Positions 39,542-49,444 of a DNA stretch of 64,000 bases are shown here, one piece after another. Source of the DNA: Rheinheimera lutimaris (GTDB lineage Bacteria > Pseudomonadota > Gammaproteobacteria > Enterobacterales > Alteromonadaceae); assembly GCF_013283795.1 (NCBI RefSeq), contig NZ_JABSOD010000004.1:62001-126000 (forward strand). Direction: 5' to 3'. The translations under genes and the position numbers were made by a program. A model generated the notes under the pieces. That model saw nothing but the letters and a program-made list of their open reading frames with translations, was not told where the DNA came from and did not search any database. Each line of letters opens with the position of its first letter. Position 1 is the first letter of the stretch.

Positions 39542-40275
39542 CGCTGAAAGAACGCCGCGATACGCTGCTGACACTCTGCGCCGTTTAGTAAGCGCTGAAA
39601 CTGCACTAACTCATTAGCAATGGTTTGCAAGGTCATGCTCTGTTGCGGCTTTAACAGCGCCTTACTGCTTTGCACCGCATCTGCCGGCAATGCGGCCAGC
39701 GCGGTGGCTTTTTCCAGCGCTAAGCTCAATACGTCATGCTGGCCAACTACCTGATTCACCAGCCCCATTTGCTCTGCTTGTGCTGCGTCAAAAGCTTCAC
39801 CGAGCAATAAATACTGCGCCGCGCGCTGGTAACCGGCTAAATTAGGCAGCAGTACACTGGAGCCGGCCTCCGGACATAAGCCCAGCTTTGTAAACGGCAA
39901 CTGAAACCGGCTGTTGTCTGCAGCATACACCAGGTCACAATGCAGTAAAGCCGTGGTACCGATACCAATTGCCAGCCCGGCTACCGCCGCCACTATGGGC
40001 TTGGGGAATTGCGCCAGCTGATACAAAAACTGCACCGTCGGGTGCTGTGCATTTAATTCACCGGCGCCGAGAAAATCCTGTAAATCGTTACCGGCACTAA
40101 AGCAATTATCACTGCCCTGCAGCAACACCACATTAATACTGTTATCTGTTGCCGCCTGCGCCAAAGCTGCTGTTAACTCACGATACATCTGCTGGCTTAA
40201 CGCGTTTTTCTTCGCCGGCCGGTTCAGGCCGATTTGCAGCACCTTGTCGTGGCGCTGCAGTACAATATCACTCAT
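39538..40275 (-). CDS. Enoyl-CoA hydratase/isomerase family protein
   Basis: This 245 aa crotonase-fold protein acts on acyl-CoA thioesters. The oxyanion-hole motifs are FSAGNDLQDF and VAGLAIGIGTTALLHCDLVYA. The usual second catalytic Glu region is PEAGSSVLLPNLAG; the first Glu of hydratases is not obvious, so it may be an isomerase of the PaaG/Eci type. It stands by itself between ggt and the lipoprotein gene. Confidence 0.88.
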   Translation of the reverse strand: MSDIVLQRHDKVLQIGLNRPAKKNALSQQMYRELTAALAQAATDNSINVVLLQGSDNCFSAGNDLQDFLGAGELNAQHPTVQFLYQLAQFPKPIVAAVAGLAIGIGTTALLHCDLVYAADNSRFQLPFTKLGLCPEAGSSVLLPNLAGYQRAAQYLLLGEAFDAAQAEQMGLVNQVVGQHDVLSLALEKATALAALPADAVQSSKALLKPQQSMTLQTIANELVQFQRLLNGAECQQRIAAFFQR

Positions 40276-40299
40276 GCTTATTCCCTGATTAATCCCTGA

Positions 40300-42045
40300 T
40301 CACTGGCCCGCTACACTGCCTTCACGGCGCGGATCGGCGGCACCTTGCAAGCCTGTCTCCGTCACCATAATGGCATGCAGGCCGCTGTTTAAATCCTGTA
40401 ATTGTACTTTGTAGCCCATATCTTCCAGCACCGCTTGTTGCTGCGCCAGCGCAGTGCCCTTTTCCAGCGCCAGATAATCATTGCGATGGGTGATACGCGG
40501 CAAATTCAATGCTTGCTGTACATTCAACTGCCAGTCCAGCACCGCAACAATACTTTGCGCAACATAGTTAATAATACGACTGCCACCGGGTGAACCTATT
40601 ACCAACTTCAGTTGATTATTGGCATCGAACACCATCATAGGTGCCATCGACGAGCGTGGCCTTTTACCGCCCTCTACCCGGTTTGCCACCAGATAGCCGT
40701 CAATTTCCGGGCTTAAGCTAAAATCGGTCAGCTGATTATTCAGTAAAAAACCGCCTACCATTAACCCGGAGCCAAATACATTTTCAATACTGGTTGTCAT
40801 GCTTACCGCATTGCCGTCGCTATCTACAATAGAAAAATGGCTGGTGTTGGGTAGCTCCGGCGATACGGCCGGCAGCAACGCCGGTGCGCCTGTTGGCGTG
40901 CCAGCTTGTGCTACTGTGCCGGCTTTGCTTAAATCAATTAATTTCGCCCGCTGCGCCAGGTAGTCCGGCGCCAGCATTCCCTCTACCGGCACCGGCACAA
41001 AAGCCGGGTCGGCCAGGTAACGCTCCCTGTCGGCAAAGGCCAGTTTTGCAGCCTGTGCCAACACATGAGTAGCCTGCACACTGTCCGGTGCCACCCGGCT
41101 TAAATTATACTGCTGCAGTATACCCAGCATTTGCAGCACCGCTATACCACCGGAGCTGGGTGGCGCCATACCACACACTCTGTAGACACGATAGGGTATG
41201 CACACCGCATCCCGCTGCAATACCTTATAGTTGGCTAAATCTTCAACGCTCAATGTGCCGGGGTTCACCGGCGCTGTTTGTACCCGCTCGCTGATGGCTT
41301 TGGCCAGTTCACCGCGGTAAAACGCTTCCGGCCCCTGCGCGGCAATCGCTTTAAGTGTGGTGGCATAGGCAGAATTTTTCAGCAAGCTGCCCTCAACCAA
41401 TGGTTGACCGTTGGGCATAAAATACTGTTTACTATCATAAAATTGCGCTATACCTTTGTTCCAGCCTTTTGCCAGTTGGTTTGCGGTACGCGAAGATACC
41501 GCAAAGCCATGCTCTGCAGTCTTGATGGTATCCGTAAACAACTCAGCCCAGGGCAACTTGCCGTATTGCCGGTGCGCTTCAGCCAGTAAAGCCACAACAC
41601 CCGGCACGCCAACCGACTTACCGCCAACATAGGCTTCGCGCCAGTTCATTGGCTTGCCTTGTTCTGTAAATAACAGCGGCGTGGCATTAGCCGGAGCGGT
41701 TTCACGGCCATCAAAGGTCGTAAGCTGTTGCTGTTTGGCCTGCCAGTGCAACATAAAAGCACCACCGCCAATACCGGAGCTTTGTGGCTCCACCAGCCCC
41801 AGCATCAGTTGAGTGGCTATAGCTGCATCTACCGCACTGCCGCCTTTGGCTAATACCGCGCGGCCGGCTTCTGTTGCCAGCGGATGAGCCGCTGCCACCA
41901 TGTACTCTTTCGCATTGACTAACTGTTGCTGATAAATACCGGTAGCCGCTTCCGGCTCACGGGTTTCCTGCTGGGCAGCTACAGTAAAAAAGGTAAAACC
42001 GCCCAGCACAACGACAGCGCGATACAGTAACGAGGCAACATGCAT
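40300..42045 (-). CDS. ggt: Gamma-glutamyltranspeptidase
   Basis: This periplasmic enzyme cleaves glutathione and other gamma-glutamyl compounds and matures by self-cleavage. The 581 aa protein (E. coli 580) has an N-terminal signal (VASLLYRAVVVLGGFTFFTVAAQQ). The autoprocessing nucleophile is the Thr of LPNTSHFSIVD, giving large and small subunits. The gamma-glutamyl-binding Arg lies in FDGRETAP, and the C-terminal motif is GSPGGSRIINYVAQ. Confidence 0.96.
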   Translation of the reverse strand: MHVASLLYRAVVVLGGFTFFTVAAQQETREPEAATGIYQQQLVNAKEYMVAAAHPLATEAGRAVLAKGGSAVDAAIATQLMLGLVEPQSSGIGGGAFMLHWQAKQQQLTTFDGRETAPANATPLLFTEQGKPMNWREAYVGGKSVGVPGVVALLAEAHRQYGKLPWAELFTDTIKTAEHGFAVSSRTANQLAKGWNKGIAQFYDSKQYFMPNGQPLVEGSLLKNSAYATTLKAIAAQGPEAFYRGELAKAISERVQTAPVNPGTLSVEDLANYKVLQRDAVCIPYRVYRVCGMAPPSSGGIAVLQMLGILQQYNLSRVAPDSVQATHVLAQAAKLAFADRERYLADPAFVPVPVEGMLAPDYLAQRAKLIDLSKAGTVAQAGTPTGAPALLPAVSPELPNTSHFSIVDSDGNAVSMTTSIENVFGSGLMVGGFLLNNQLTDFSLSPEIDGYLVANRVEGGKRPRSSMAPMMVFDANNQLKLVIGSPGGSRIINYVAQSIVAVLDWQLNVQQALNLPRITHRNDYLALEKGTALAQQQAVLEDMGYKVQLQDLNSGLHAIMVTETGLQGAADPRREGSVAGQ

Positions 42046-42238
42046 AGTAAATATATCTGATAATAGCTAAGTGATTACACCCTACCCGGTTAGCCGCTTA
42101 AGATCAATATACCAGGGCGCCACTGGTCTGCCCGGCTCGCCCGTCTGCCGTTTAAACCGGCAGAGCCGTGCAGCAGTACAGATTTCACTTGACCAAAAGC
42201 GGCGGATCGTTTTGCATAGGCCCCTGAATACTTACCGG

Positions 42239-42841
42239 ATGACACTGACTTTGCCTGCTCCGTTTACTTTGCCACCCCGTTATTGGCCATATCTGCTGCT
42301 CAGCGCGGTTATAGCATTGTTGGCACTGTTGCCGCACAGCTGGCAGCAACTGCTGCAGTACCATCGCGATGCTATTGCCTTGGGTGAGTACTGGCGCTTG
42401 TTCAGCGGCCATTTGTTACATTCAAATTACTGGCATTTGCTGATGAACCAGGGCGGTTTATTACTGGCCATGCTGCTGCATGGTGTCTACAGCGATTATC
42501 GCCAACGCGTGCTCAGCTGGCTGCTAAGTGCGCTGGCTATCAGTTTGGCGTTGTATTATTTTAGCCCGCAACTACATATCTATGTTGGTCTGTCCGGCTT
42601 ACTGCATGCCATGCTGACACTGGGCGCATTGCAGGATATTCAGCGTAAACTTACTACCGGCTGGTTGCTGCTGGCGGGGCTGATTGGCAAAGTGCTGTGG
42701 GAGCAATGGCACGGGCCGGATGCCGGATTGGCAGCACTTATTAATGCCGACGTTGCCATTGATGCCCATTTATATGGCTTGCTCAGCGGCCTTGTTATTG
42801 GCATGACCGCTATTGCGCTGGCACGGTTAAAGAAAAAATAA
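42239..42841 (+). CDS. rrtA: Rhombosortase (rhomboid-type intramembrane protease)
   Basis: Rhombosortases are rhomboid serine proteases that process proteins with a GlyGly-CTERM tail for surface attachment. The 200 aa product from the ATG at 42239 has six hydrophobic segments, the [13 protein letters not shown] motif and the active Ser in [11 protein letters not shown]; the catalytic His lies in [14 protein letters not shown] longer upstream in-frame start adds a basic non-membrane tail and is rejected. No GlyGly-CTERM substrate occurs in this window. It converges with the permease by 15 bp overlap. Confidence 0.82.
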   Translation: MTLTLPAPFTLPPRYWPYLLLSAVIALLALLPHSWQQLLQYHRDAIALGEYWRLFSGHLLHSNYWHLLMNQGGLLLAMLLHGVYSDYRQRVLSWLLSALAISLALYYFSPQLHIYVGLSGLLHAMLTLGALQDIQRKLTTGWLLLAGLIGKVLWEQWHGPDAGLAALINADVAIDAHLYGLLSGLVIGMTAIALARLKKK

Positions 42842-44407
42842 CCAGGCTATCAGGCTGGCGCTCAGGCAGTAGTACAGCATCGGCGCCAGGGTATAACGGA
42901 TAATTTCACCTTCACGGCCATTCAAACCAACCACACTGGCCGCTGCCACTACATTAACCACACAAATCATATTACCGGCATTAGCGCCCAGCATTTGCAG
43001 CGCCAGCACTAAGTGCCCGTCCAGACCGGCATCGGTTGCCATGGCTTGCTGAAAGCTGGCAAACATTAAATTGGAGAAGGTTGCCGAGCCGGCAATAAAA
43101 GAGCCCAGCGCGCCGACTAACGGTGCCATCAGCAACCAAACATCAGTTAGCTGTAACGCTGCCAACTGCGCTAATGCCAGCGGCATAGCCGTTAAACCTG
43201 CGTTGTTAATGTCTGAATGCAAAAAGATCCTTACCATCGGCACCGCCGCAGCCAGGGCAATAAAAGACGGCCACAGCATAGTACTGCTTTGTTGAACGGC
43301 GGTTTTCAGTTGCTGCGCGCTGCCGCGCAGCAACAATATCGCTATAAGCGCAGTAAAAACAAATAAGCTGCCCGGCAAATATAACGGCGTTACGCTAACG
43401 GAAATAGCTGAGCCGAAAATGTCCGACCAACTTACACTGACGCTTTGTAATGCCGCTTTAAAGGGTAACTGCGGTATCCGGCTCAGCACCAGCAACAGCG
43501 CCACGATAATATAAGGCAACCAGGCCCACAGCAGGCCGGGCTCTGCGCGGCTTAACGTAACAGCAGGTACTGTTGCCGGTTCAGATGGCGGCGGTAATAA
43601 GATGTTTCGTTTGGCCATAGTACACACTACCGCCAAACCAATTAACGCACCCAGCACAGAGGGAAACTCAGGCCCCAACAACAGCGCCACCATATAGGCT
43701 GGCAGCGTAAACGCCAGACCGCTTAACAGCGCAAAGGGAGCCATAGCAAAACCGGCGCGCCAGCTTTGCACCGCGCTGAAAAAGCGGCAATACAATACAC
43801 ACATAATCAGCGGCAGCACGGAGGCCACCATAATATCGATACTGATGGCCAACACTGCCACCTGTTGCAACTCTGCCGGCGTAATACCCGGTGTGCCCTG
43901 CGCCAACCCTACCAGTACCGGGGTGCCCACCGCACCAAAAGACACCGCACTGGAGTCAGCAATTAATGCCAATACCACCGCCGCCAATGGGCTAAAGCCC
44001 AGCGCCACCAATAACGGTGCCGCTATTGCCGCCGGAGTACCGAAGCCGGCTGCCCCCTCCAAAAAGCTGCCAAACAACCAGGCAATAATGATCAACTGCA
44101 CCCGCTTATCGCTGCTGATGCGGCTGAAACCTTGTTTAATACGGTCAATGGCACCGGTTTGTTGCAACACCTTAAGCAGCAAAATGGCCCCAAACACAAT
44201 CCAGAGGATAGTCAGCGCTATTATCAGCCCCTCTGCTATCGCTGCACTTAGCTGCAACAGTGGCATTTGCCACACAAAGTATGCCAACACGGCTGTGCAA
44301 ACCAGGCTAAGCGGCATGGCCTTGCGTGCCGGTAAACGACATAACACTAACAAGGTAAACACGCTGAGCAGCGGCATCAAAGCGGTGATTAACTGAAGTG
44401 TGCTCAT
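42827..44407 (-). CDS. L-lactate permease family transporter
   Basis: This LldP/GlcA family transporter takes up lactate or glycolate, probably with protons. At 526 aa it is slightly shorter than E. coli LldP (551). It has about 12-14 membrane segments and family motifs such as [27 protein letters not shown] and [15 protein letters not shown]. No lactate dehydrogenase genes are adjacent, so the substrate is inferred from family only. Confidence 0.93.
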   Translation of the reverse strand: MSTLQLITALMPLLSVFTLLVLCRLPARKAMPLSLVCTAVLAYFVWQMPLLQLSAAIAEGLIIALTILWIVFGAILLLKVLQQTGAIDRIKQGFSRISSDKRVQLIIIAWLFGSFLEGAAGFGTPAAIAAPLLVALGFSPLAAVVLALIADSSAVSFGAVGTPVLVGLAQGTPGITPAELQQVAVLAISIDIMVASVLPLIMCVLYCRFFSAVQSWRAGFAMAPFALLSGLAFTLPAYMVALLLGPEFPSVLGALIGLAVVCTMAKRNILLPPPSEPATVPAVTLSRAEPGLLWAWLPYIIVALLLVLSRIPQLPFKAALQSVSVSWSDIFGSAISVSVTPLYLPGSLFVFTALIAILLLRGSAQQLKTAVQQSSTMLWPSFIALAAAVPMVRIFLHSDINNAGLTAMPLALAQLAALQLTDVWLLMAPLVGALGSFIAGSATFSNLMFASFQQAMATDAGLDGHLVLALQMLGANAGNMICVVNVVAAASVVGLNGREGEIIRYTLAPMLYYCLSASLIAWLFFL

Positions 44408-44500
44408 CCTTGCTCCTGCTACCGGCTGATCGCTGTAACTATGGCTTCTGACAATGAAAGTGCAACTACCGCGACAACAACTCCCGGCAGGTGTTCCGGC

Positions 44501-45175
44501 TTAAAACGGTGCTGCTACAGTAAACTCCAGTACTGCACGACTTAGCGGATGCACAAAACGGATATATTCTGCATGCAACATTAAGCGCGGGCTCTTTGCC
44601 GCGACATCTGCCGGCGCGTACAAAGTATCACCCAGCATGGCGTGGCCCAGCGCCAACATATGCACCCGCAGCTGGTGCGAGCGGCCGGTCACCGGTTCCA
44701 ACTGCACACGGCTTTGATTGGCAGCACTGTTATAACTGAGCAACTGATAGCGGGTTTGCGACGGCTTCCCCTGTTGCTGACATACTTTATACAATGGCCG
44801 CTGCTGCTCGTCAGCGGCCAGCGGTAAGTCGATAACACCTTTGGCTTTAGCCAACTTACCCTCAACCAGCGCCACATAATGTTTAGTGACACTGCGGGCC
44901 TGAAACTGCTTGCTGATATCCGACAACACCCGTTTGGTCAGCGGTAATACCAACAGCCCCGAGGTATCATAATCCAGCCGGTGTACTACCTCAGCAAAAG
45001 GAAATTCGCGCTGCACGCGACGGATCAGGCAATCCTGATTTTGCGGATGGCGGCCGGGTACCGTTAACAGTTTTGCCGGTTTATTTACCACCAGCAGTAC
45101 ATCGTCTTCATACACTATTTGGTATGGCTCACTGCTGGCCGGTAGTACCGCCAGGTCTTCAACACTGTTACTCAT
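44501..45175 (-). CDS. RluA-type RNA pseudouridine synthase
   Basis: This 224 aa protein has the catalytic EVVHRLDYDTSGLLVL motif and the EPVTGRSHQLRVHMLALGHAMLGD signature of RluA, which modifies 23S rRNA and tRNA. The start at 45175 (MSNSVEDLAVL) has GGAGAG 4-5 nt upstream; a longer frame to 45256 is not needed. It is divergent from a close paralogue at 45280. Both resemble E. coli RluA, so which is the true orthologue is open. Confidence 0.9.
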   Translation of the reverse strand: MSNSVEDLAVLPASSEPYQIVYEDDVLLVVNKPAKLLTVPGRHPQNQDCLIRRVQREFPFAEVVHRLDYDTSGLLVLPLTKRVLSDISKQFQARSVTKHYVALVEGKLAKAKGVIDLPLAADEQQRPLYKVCQQQGKPSQTRYQLLSYNSAANQSRVQLEPVTGRSHQLRVHMLALGHAMLGDTLYAPADVAAKSPRLMLHAEYIRFVHPLSRAVLEFTVAAPF

Positions 45176-45279
45176 AACACTCTCCGCAATATAAACGCCG
45201 GTTATTATGCCGTAAAAGCCCTTCGTCTGCCGGGTAAATTCAGCTAAGCTACTCACTTTATTGCTAAGTTTACCAAGCC

Positions 45280-45966
45280 ATGACCGACGCCTTTATTTAT
45301 CGCCCACCCACCGGTATCCCGCTGGATATTTTGTATCAGGACAAAGATCTGATTGTGCTGAACAAACCTGCCGGGCTGTTAACTAACCCCGGCCGCGGTG
45401 CACATTTAGCCGACTGCTTACTCAGCCGTGTGCAGCAGCAGTATCCGCAAGCGTTACTGGTGCACCGGCTGGATTTAGCCACCTCAGGTATAGTGGTAAT
45501 GGCACTGCGGCGCAAAGCCGAAGCCGCACTAAAACAGCAATTTGCCGAGCGTATTGTGAGTAAACGCTACCTGGCACTGGTATGGGGCACGCTGATGCCA
45601 ACCGAAGGTGTTGTTGATGTGCCGCTGCTTGCCGACAGCAGTAATCCGCCCAAACAAAAAGTGTGCTACCAGGGCGGTAAAACCGCAGTTACCCATTTTA
45701 AACTGCTGCAACAGCTGACCGACCGTGCTTTGGTAGAACTAAAACCCATAACCGGCCGCTCACATCAACTGCGCATGCATATGCTGCATTTAGGTCACCC
45801 TATTTTGGGGGATTCATTTTACGCCACACCACAAGCCTTAGCCGCAGCGCCAAGACTGATGTTGCATGCCGCCGGCCTTGAGCTTAACCAACCCTACAAC
45901 GGTACGCGGTTACACTTTAGCGCCGATGCCGATTTTGTCAGCGCCACGGGGCAACTTCATCTCTAA
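45280..45966 (+). CDS. RluA-type RNA pseudouridine synthase (paralogue)
   Basis: This 228 aa protein carries LLVHRLDLATSGIVVMAL with the catalytic Asp and KPITGRSHQLRMHMLHLGHPILGDSFYA, very near to E. coli RluA (PKQKVCYETGK is matched by PKQKVCYQGGK). It is probably the RluA orthologue acting on 23S U746 and tRNA U32. The gap to the divergent paralogue is 104 bp and must hold both promoters. Confidence 0.9.
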   Translation: MTDAFIYRPPTGIPLDILYQDKDLIVLNKPAGLLTNPGRGAHLADCLLSRVQQQYPQALLVHRLDLATSGIVVMALRRKAEAALKQQFAERIVSKRYLALVWGTLMPTEGVVDVPLLADSSNPPKQKVCYQGGKTAVTHFKLLQQLTDRALVELKPITGRSHQLRMHMLHLGHPILGDSFYATPQALAAAPRLMLHAAGLELNQPYNGTRLHFSADADFVSATGQLHL

Positions 45967-46110
45967 GCTAAAACCCTGACGTTACAGCAAAAAATTGCTC
46001 TGCCTGGTGATGGTAAATTGTATTTTGCCGTCTATAGTGTTTTAAGCTGCTGACTGGCGCAATATCAGCAAACCGGCAGTGCATAACGATAATAAAACAG
46101 GAGCTTTGTG

Positions 46111-46512
46111 ATGAGTATGCTGCAAGAGTTTAAAGCCTTTGCCATGCGTGGCAATGTGGTGGATATGGCGGTGGGGATTATTATTGGTGCCGCCTTTGGC
46201 AAAATTGTATCGTCTTTTGTTAATGACGTTATTATGCCGCCGATTGGCGTGTTACTGGGCGGCGTTAACTTTCGCGATTTGGCAGTGGTAATTCAGCAAG
46301 CAAGTGAAACCCATGCCGAAGTTGTTATTAAGTACGGCATGTTTGTACAAACCATTATTGATTTTATCATTATTGCTTTTGCCGTATTTGTCGGCGTTAA
46401 AGCGATGAACTCGATGAAGAAAAAAGAAGAAACCAAGCCGGCAGCGGTAGCTGAAATACCGGAGGATGTAAAATTACTGACGGAAATTCGTGATTTGCTG
46501 AAAAAGCCGTAA
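46111..46512 (+). CDS. mscL: Large-conductance mechanosensitive channel
   Basis: MscL opens under membrane tension during hypo-osmotic shock. The 133 aa protein has the N-terminal helix [26 protein letters not shown], the pore-lining first membrane helix, a periplasmic loop, the second helix ([22 protein letters not shown]) and a charged C-terminal helix. I chose the ATG at 46111, 7 nt after AGGAG, over the adjacent GTG at 46108. It is followed by a clear terminator. Confidence 0.97.
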   Translation: MSMLQEFKAFAMRGNVVDMAVGIIIGAAFGKIVSSFVNDVIMPPIGVLLGGVNFRDLAVVIQQASETHAEVVIKYGMFVQTIIDFIIIAFAVFVGVKAMNSMKKKEETKPAAVAEIPEDVKLLTEIRDLLKKP

Positions 46513-46539
46513 CGTTGCTTAAGTGATATTGGTTACATA

Positions 46540-46566
46540 AAAAACGTCTCTTGCTGAGACGTTTTT
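46540..46566 (+). terminator. mscL terminator
   Basis: An 11 bp stem (aaaaacgtctc / gagacgttttt) with a 5 nt loop lies 28 bp after the mscL stop. Confidence 0.88.
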
Positions 46567-46579
46567 ATTGTTCGATGCG

Positions 46580-46766
46580 CCCGGAAAGGAGGTCGGAAAC
46601 CCGATCTGGTCGGCGCAGAGTGTCTGAGCCCTGCCGCAGGCATTAGGGCGACAAATTCGTCAGGAACGAATTTGAACAGCTTTAGCTGGCCGCAGGTGCT
46701 GGGCAGGAGCCCAGCATAGTTGCTGCGGCGAGCCAGAGCGGGTATTGCGACCGTATCGTTACACCG
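46580..46766. repeat. Intergenic repeat element, copy 2
   Basis: This noncoding stretch between mscL and the convergent peptidase gene shares a 22 bp block (46608-46629, 21 of 22 identical) with the moxR-coxE gap in inverted orientation. It holds two strong hairpins, 46652-46674 (caaattcgt / acgaatttg) and 46697-46716 (tgctgggc / gcccagca). No reading frame is convincing. It is probably a dispersed non-coding element. Confidence 0.5.
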
Positions 46767-49259
46767 TTACAAATTCTGCTCAAATAACTTATAAATACGA
46801 CGGTATTCATCCAGCCAGCTGCTGGGCTGGCGAAAACCATGCGGCTCTACCGGGTAAATCGCCGTTTCAAAGTTAATATTTTCCTGCTCAATTAAACGCT
46901 GCACCAGCCGCACCACATCTTGGAAGAATACATTATCATCCACCATAGGGGCATTTATCAGCAGTGGCTTTTTCAGGCCTTGGGTAAAATATATCGGCGA
47001 GCTGCGCTCATAAGCAATAGGGTCAATCGCCGGAGTATTGAGAATATTTGAGGTATAGGCATGGTTATAATAGGCCCAATCGCTTACCGGACGCAGCGCC
47101 GCGCCGGCCTGGAATAACTCAGGCTCTTTAAACAGCGCCATAAACGTCATAAAGCCACCGTAAGAGCCGCCGTAAGTACCGATACGGTTGCGATCAACAT
47201 TAGCATTAGCGACCAGCCAGTTTACGCCATCAACCAAATCTTCAATTTCCGGCGTGCCCATGCGCCGGTATATCGCCGTACGCCAATCGCGGCCATAACC
47301 TTTAGATGCCCGGTAATCCATATCCATCACCACATATCCCTGCTGTGCTAACAAATTATGGAACAGGAATTCACGGAAATAACCGGACCAACCTAAATCG
47401 CTGTTTTGCAGATAACCGGCGCCATGGTTAAAAATAACGGCGCGGCGCTGTTCGCCCTGCTGGTAGTCAGCCGGATAATACACCTTAGCAAATACCGGTT
47501 GTTTACCATGGCTTGATGGCACAGCAACCACTTTCGGCGCTTGCAACGGTAGCTGTTTAAACTGCGCGGAGACGGTGTCAGTAAGACGTGTAACCTCAGC
47601 CCCGGGCCTCGCGTCGGCCAGATACAACTCATTTGGTAATAAGTTGGTTGAGAAATTCAACAGTAACTTTTGCTCATCCGGCGACAGGGTAAAATCGGTG
47701 TTGCCGCCCAATTGTGTCAGCTGTTCGGTTTTGCCGTCGGCCAGCACCGCGCGGTAAACTTCGTAGTTGCCCGGGTGCGCTACATTGGCTTTGAAATAAA
47801 TAAACTGATCATCGCTGCTCAGCACCGGATCGCTTACTTCAAAGGTACCGCTGGTCAGCTTTTTGGCTTTACCTTTTAACGGTTTAACATATAAATGCGA
47901 GTAACCACTTTCTTCTGATAAGTAGTACAGGCTGTCGCTGTTATTTAACCAGCCGTAGTCATTAAAGGCATAGTTAACCCAAGCAGTGTCGTGCAGCCGG
48001 TGCTGCGGTACCAGGGTTTTGTTTTGCAAATCTACCGTGGCTATCCAGCGGTCTTTATTGTCCAGCGCCTTTAACATTAACGCCACATGCTCGCCGGAAC
48101 TGTGCCAACGCATAGCACTTTGGCTCCAGTACCAATCGGTCATCAGGCCGATATCGCGGATCACTTTCGCAGATTTGTATTTCTCACCACGGGCTTTGGC
48201 ATTCTCAGCTTTTACCTCAGCCAATACATCATCGTTGTAGCCCGGCAAGCTGGTGTAGCTCAGCTCAGTGCTGCTGCCATCCTGCAGATTTAACAATAAA
48301 ATACGTTGTGGTTGCGGCGTTACATCATTTACCCGCGCCCGCACCGGCTCGGCAGCAATATCACCGTTGGCGGTAATATAGTTTGGCATAATGTCTTTGT
48401 CGTTGCGTTTGGTTGCCTTACGCACCGCCACCATTAAGTAATTGGCTTTAGGTGACAAGCTGGCAGACACCACTTGCATATCTTTACCCAAATAAAACGC
48501 TGCCGGCGCCAGGCTGGCGTTTTGCTGCTGTAATTGCTGTCTGGCCTGATAACGTTGTTCAGCGTTATTTTGCTGCAGCGCAACAAACTCAATCAGCTTG
48601 TGTTGTTCTTGTGCTAAATAGCCACCGGGTACTGCCGGGGCTTTGGGTTTCTCTGCCAGTTTCAGGCTGGCCAACTCAGTGCGCGCGCCGGTAGTTAAAT
48701 CCTGCGCATAGAAAGTCCAGCCTTCGCGATAGGCCAAACGGCCATCCAGCAAAAATTCCGGCGCACTTTGCACGGCATTATCACGGGTAAGTTGCTTAAC
48801 TGCAGCAGTGCCCGAATCGTTATTCATGGCACGCACAAATACATCGCCTTCAAACACCCATGCCTGCAGGCTGCGGTCAAGGTTATATACCGCTTGGGCA
48901 CTGCCGGTTTCATGCAGATTGGCCAGGGCTACCGCAGTACCGTTACTGTCGCTGTCAGCCGTGGTTAAAGGCCTGACATACCAGTCACGCAGTTCACTGC
49001 CCTCGCGTTTACGCTGGTAATACACTTGTGTACTGTCTGCACTCCAGTGCGCGCTTTGTGGCTGGCGGCCTAACCAATCCGGGTCCGCCATAATTTGTTC
49101 CAGCGTGAGCGTAATGCTGCTATCTGCCTGATACACAGCAGGGACACTGATACTGTTGGTTGTGTAAGTTTGCGGTTCGGCTTTTTTTGCCTGCAACGGG
49201 CCGGCCAGCACCAGGCTGCACACGGCAACTGCCAATGCAGAATGACGGGTCATGTTCAT
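46767..49259 (-). CDS. Exported S9-family prolyl oligopeptidase-like peptidase
   Basis: This 830 aa secreted serine peptidase is of the dipeptidyl/acylaminoacyl type. It has an N-terminal signal (MTRHSALAVAVCSLVLAGPLQA), a beta-propeller region (about residues 50-560) and a C-terminal alpha/beta hydrolase domain. The nucleophile is Ser699 in TYGGSYGGFMTF; the Asp (NAPMVDDNVFFQD) and His (VEPHGFRQPSS) complete the triad. It probably degrades peptides in the periplasm; substrate preference cannot be told. Confidence 0.92.
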   Translation of the reverse strand: MNMTRHSALAVAVCSLVLAGPLQAKKAEPQTYTTNSISVPAVYQADSSITLTLEQIMADPDWLGRQPQSAHWSADSTQVYYQRKREGSELRDWYVRPLTTADSDSNGTAVALANLHETGSAQAVYNLDRSLQAWVFEGDVFVRAMNNDSGTAAVKQLTRDNAVQSAPEFLLDGRLAYREGWTFYAQDLTTGARTELASLKLAEKPKAPAVPGGYLAQEQHKLIEFVALQQNNAEQRYQARQQLQQQNASLAPAAFYLGKDMQVVSASLSPKANYLMVAVRKATKRNDKDIMPNYITANGDIAAEPVRARVNDVTPQPQRILLLNLQDGSSTELSYTSLPGYNDDVLAEVKAENAKARGEKYKSAKVIRDIGLMTDWYWSQSAMRWHSSGEHVALMLKALDNKDRWIATVDLQNKTLVPQHRLHDTAWVNYAFNDYGWLNNSDSLYYLSEESGYSHLYVKPLKGKAKKLTSGTFEVSDPVLSSDDQFIYFKANVAHPGNYEVYRAVLADGKTEQLTQLGGNTDFTLSPDEQKLLLNFSTNLLPNELYLADARPGAEVTRLTDTVSAQFKQLPLQAPKVVAVPSSHGKQPVFAKVYYPADYQQGEQRRAVIFNHGAGYLQNSDLGWSGYFREFLFHNLLAQQGYVVMDMDYRASKGYGRDWRTAIYRRMGTPEIEDLVDGVNWLVANANVDRNRIGTYGGSYGGFMTFMALFKEPELFQAGAALRPVSDWAYYNHAYTSNILNTPAIDPIAYERSSPIYFTQGLKKPLLINAPMVDDNVFFQDVVRLVQRLIEQENINFETAIYPVEPHGFRQPSSWLDEYRRIYKLFEQNL

Positions 49260-49373
49260 AGCAAGATTCTTATAGTGATAAAAGATGCCCTGTTATACAA
49301 AGCCCGGCGCGTTAACGCAACAGAGCTGCGCCATAATGCGGCTGACGGCAGAGCAGATAAGATTAAGTGGCAT

Positions 49374-49399
49374 AAAAAAACCGGCCCAAACCGGGCCGG
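49374..49399 (-). terminator. azoR terminator
   Basis: A CCGGCCC / GGGCCGG stem (49381-49399) is followed on the minus strand by seven T. It lies 45 bp downstream of azoR. Confidence 0.82.
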
Positions 49400-49444
49400 C
49401 GAAAAACAGCGTGAATAACGAGTATTCGAACAGCTGTGGAGAAG

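Noticed and set aside
46580..46766. Truncated gene or insertion sequence between mscL and the peptidase gene
   Set aside because: No frame with transposase or other features; hairpins and the shared 22-mer point to a noncoding element.
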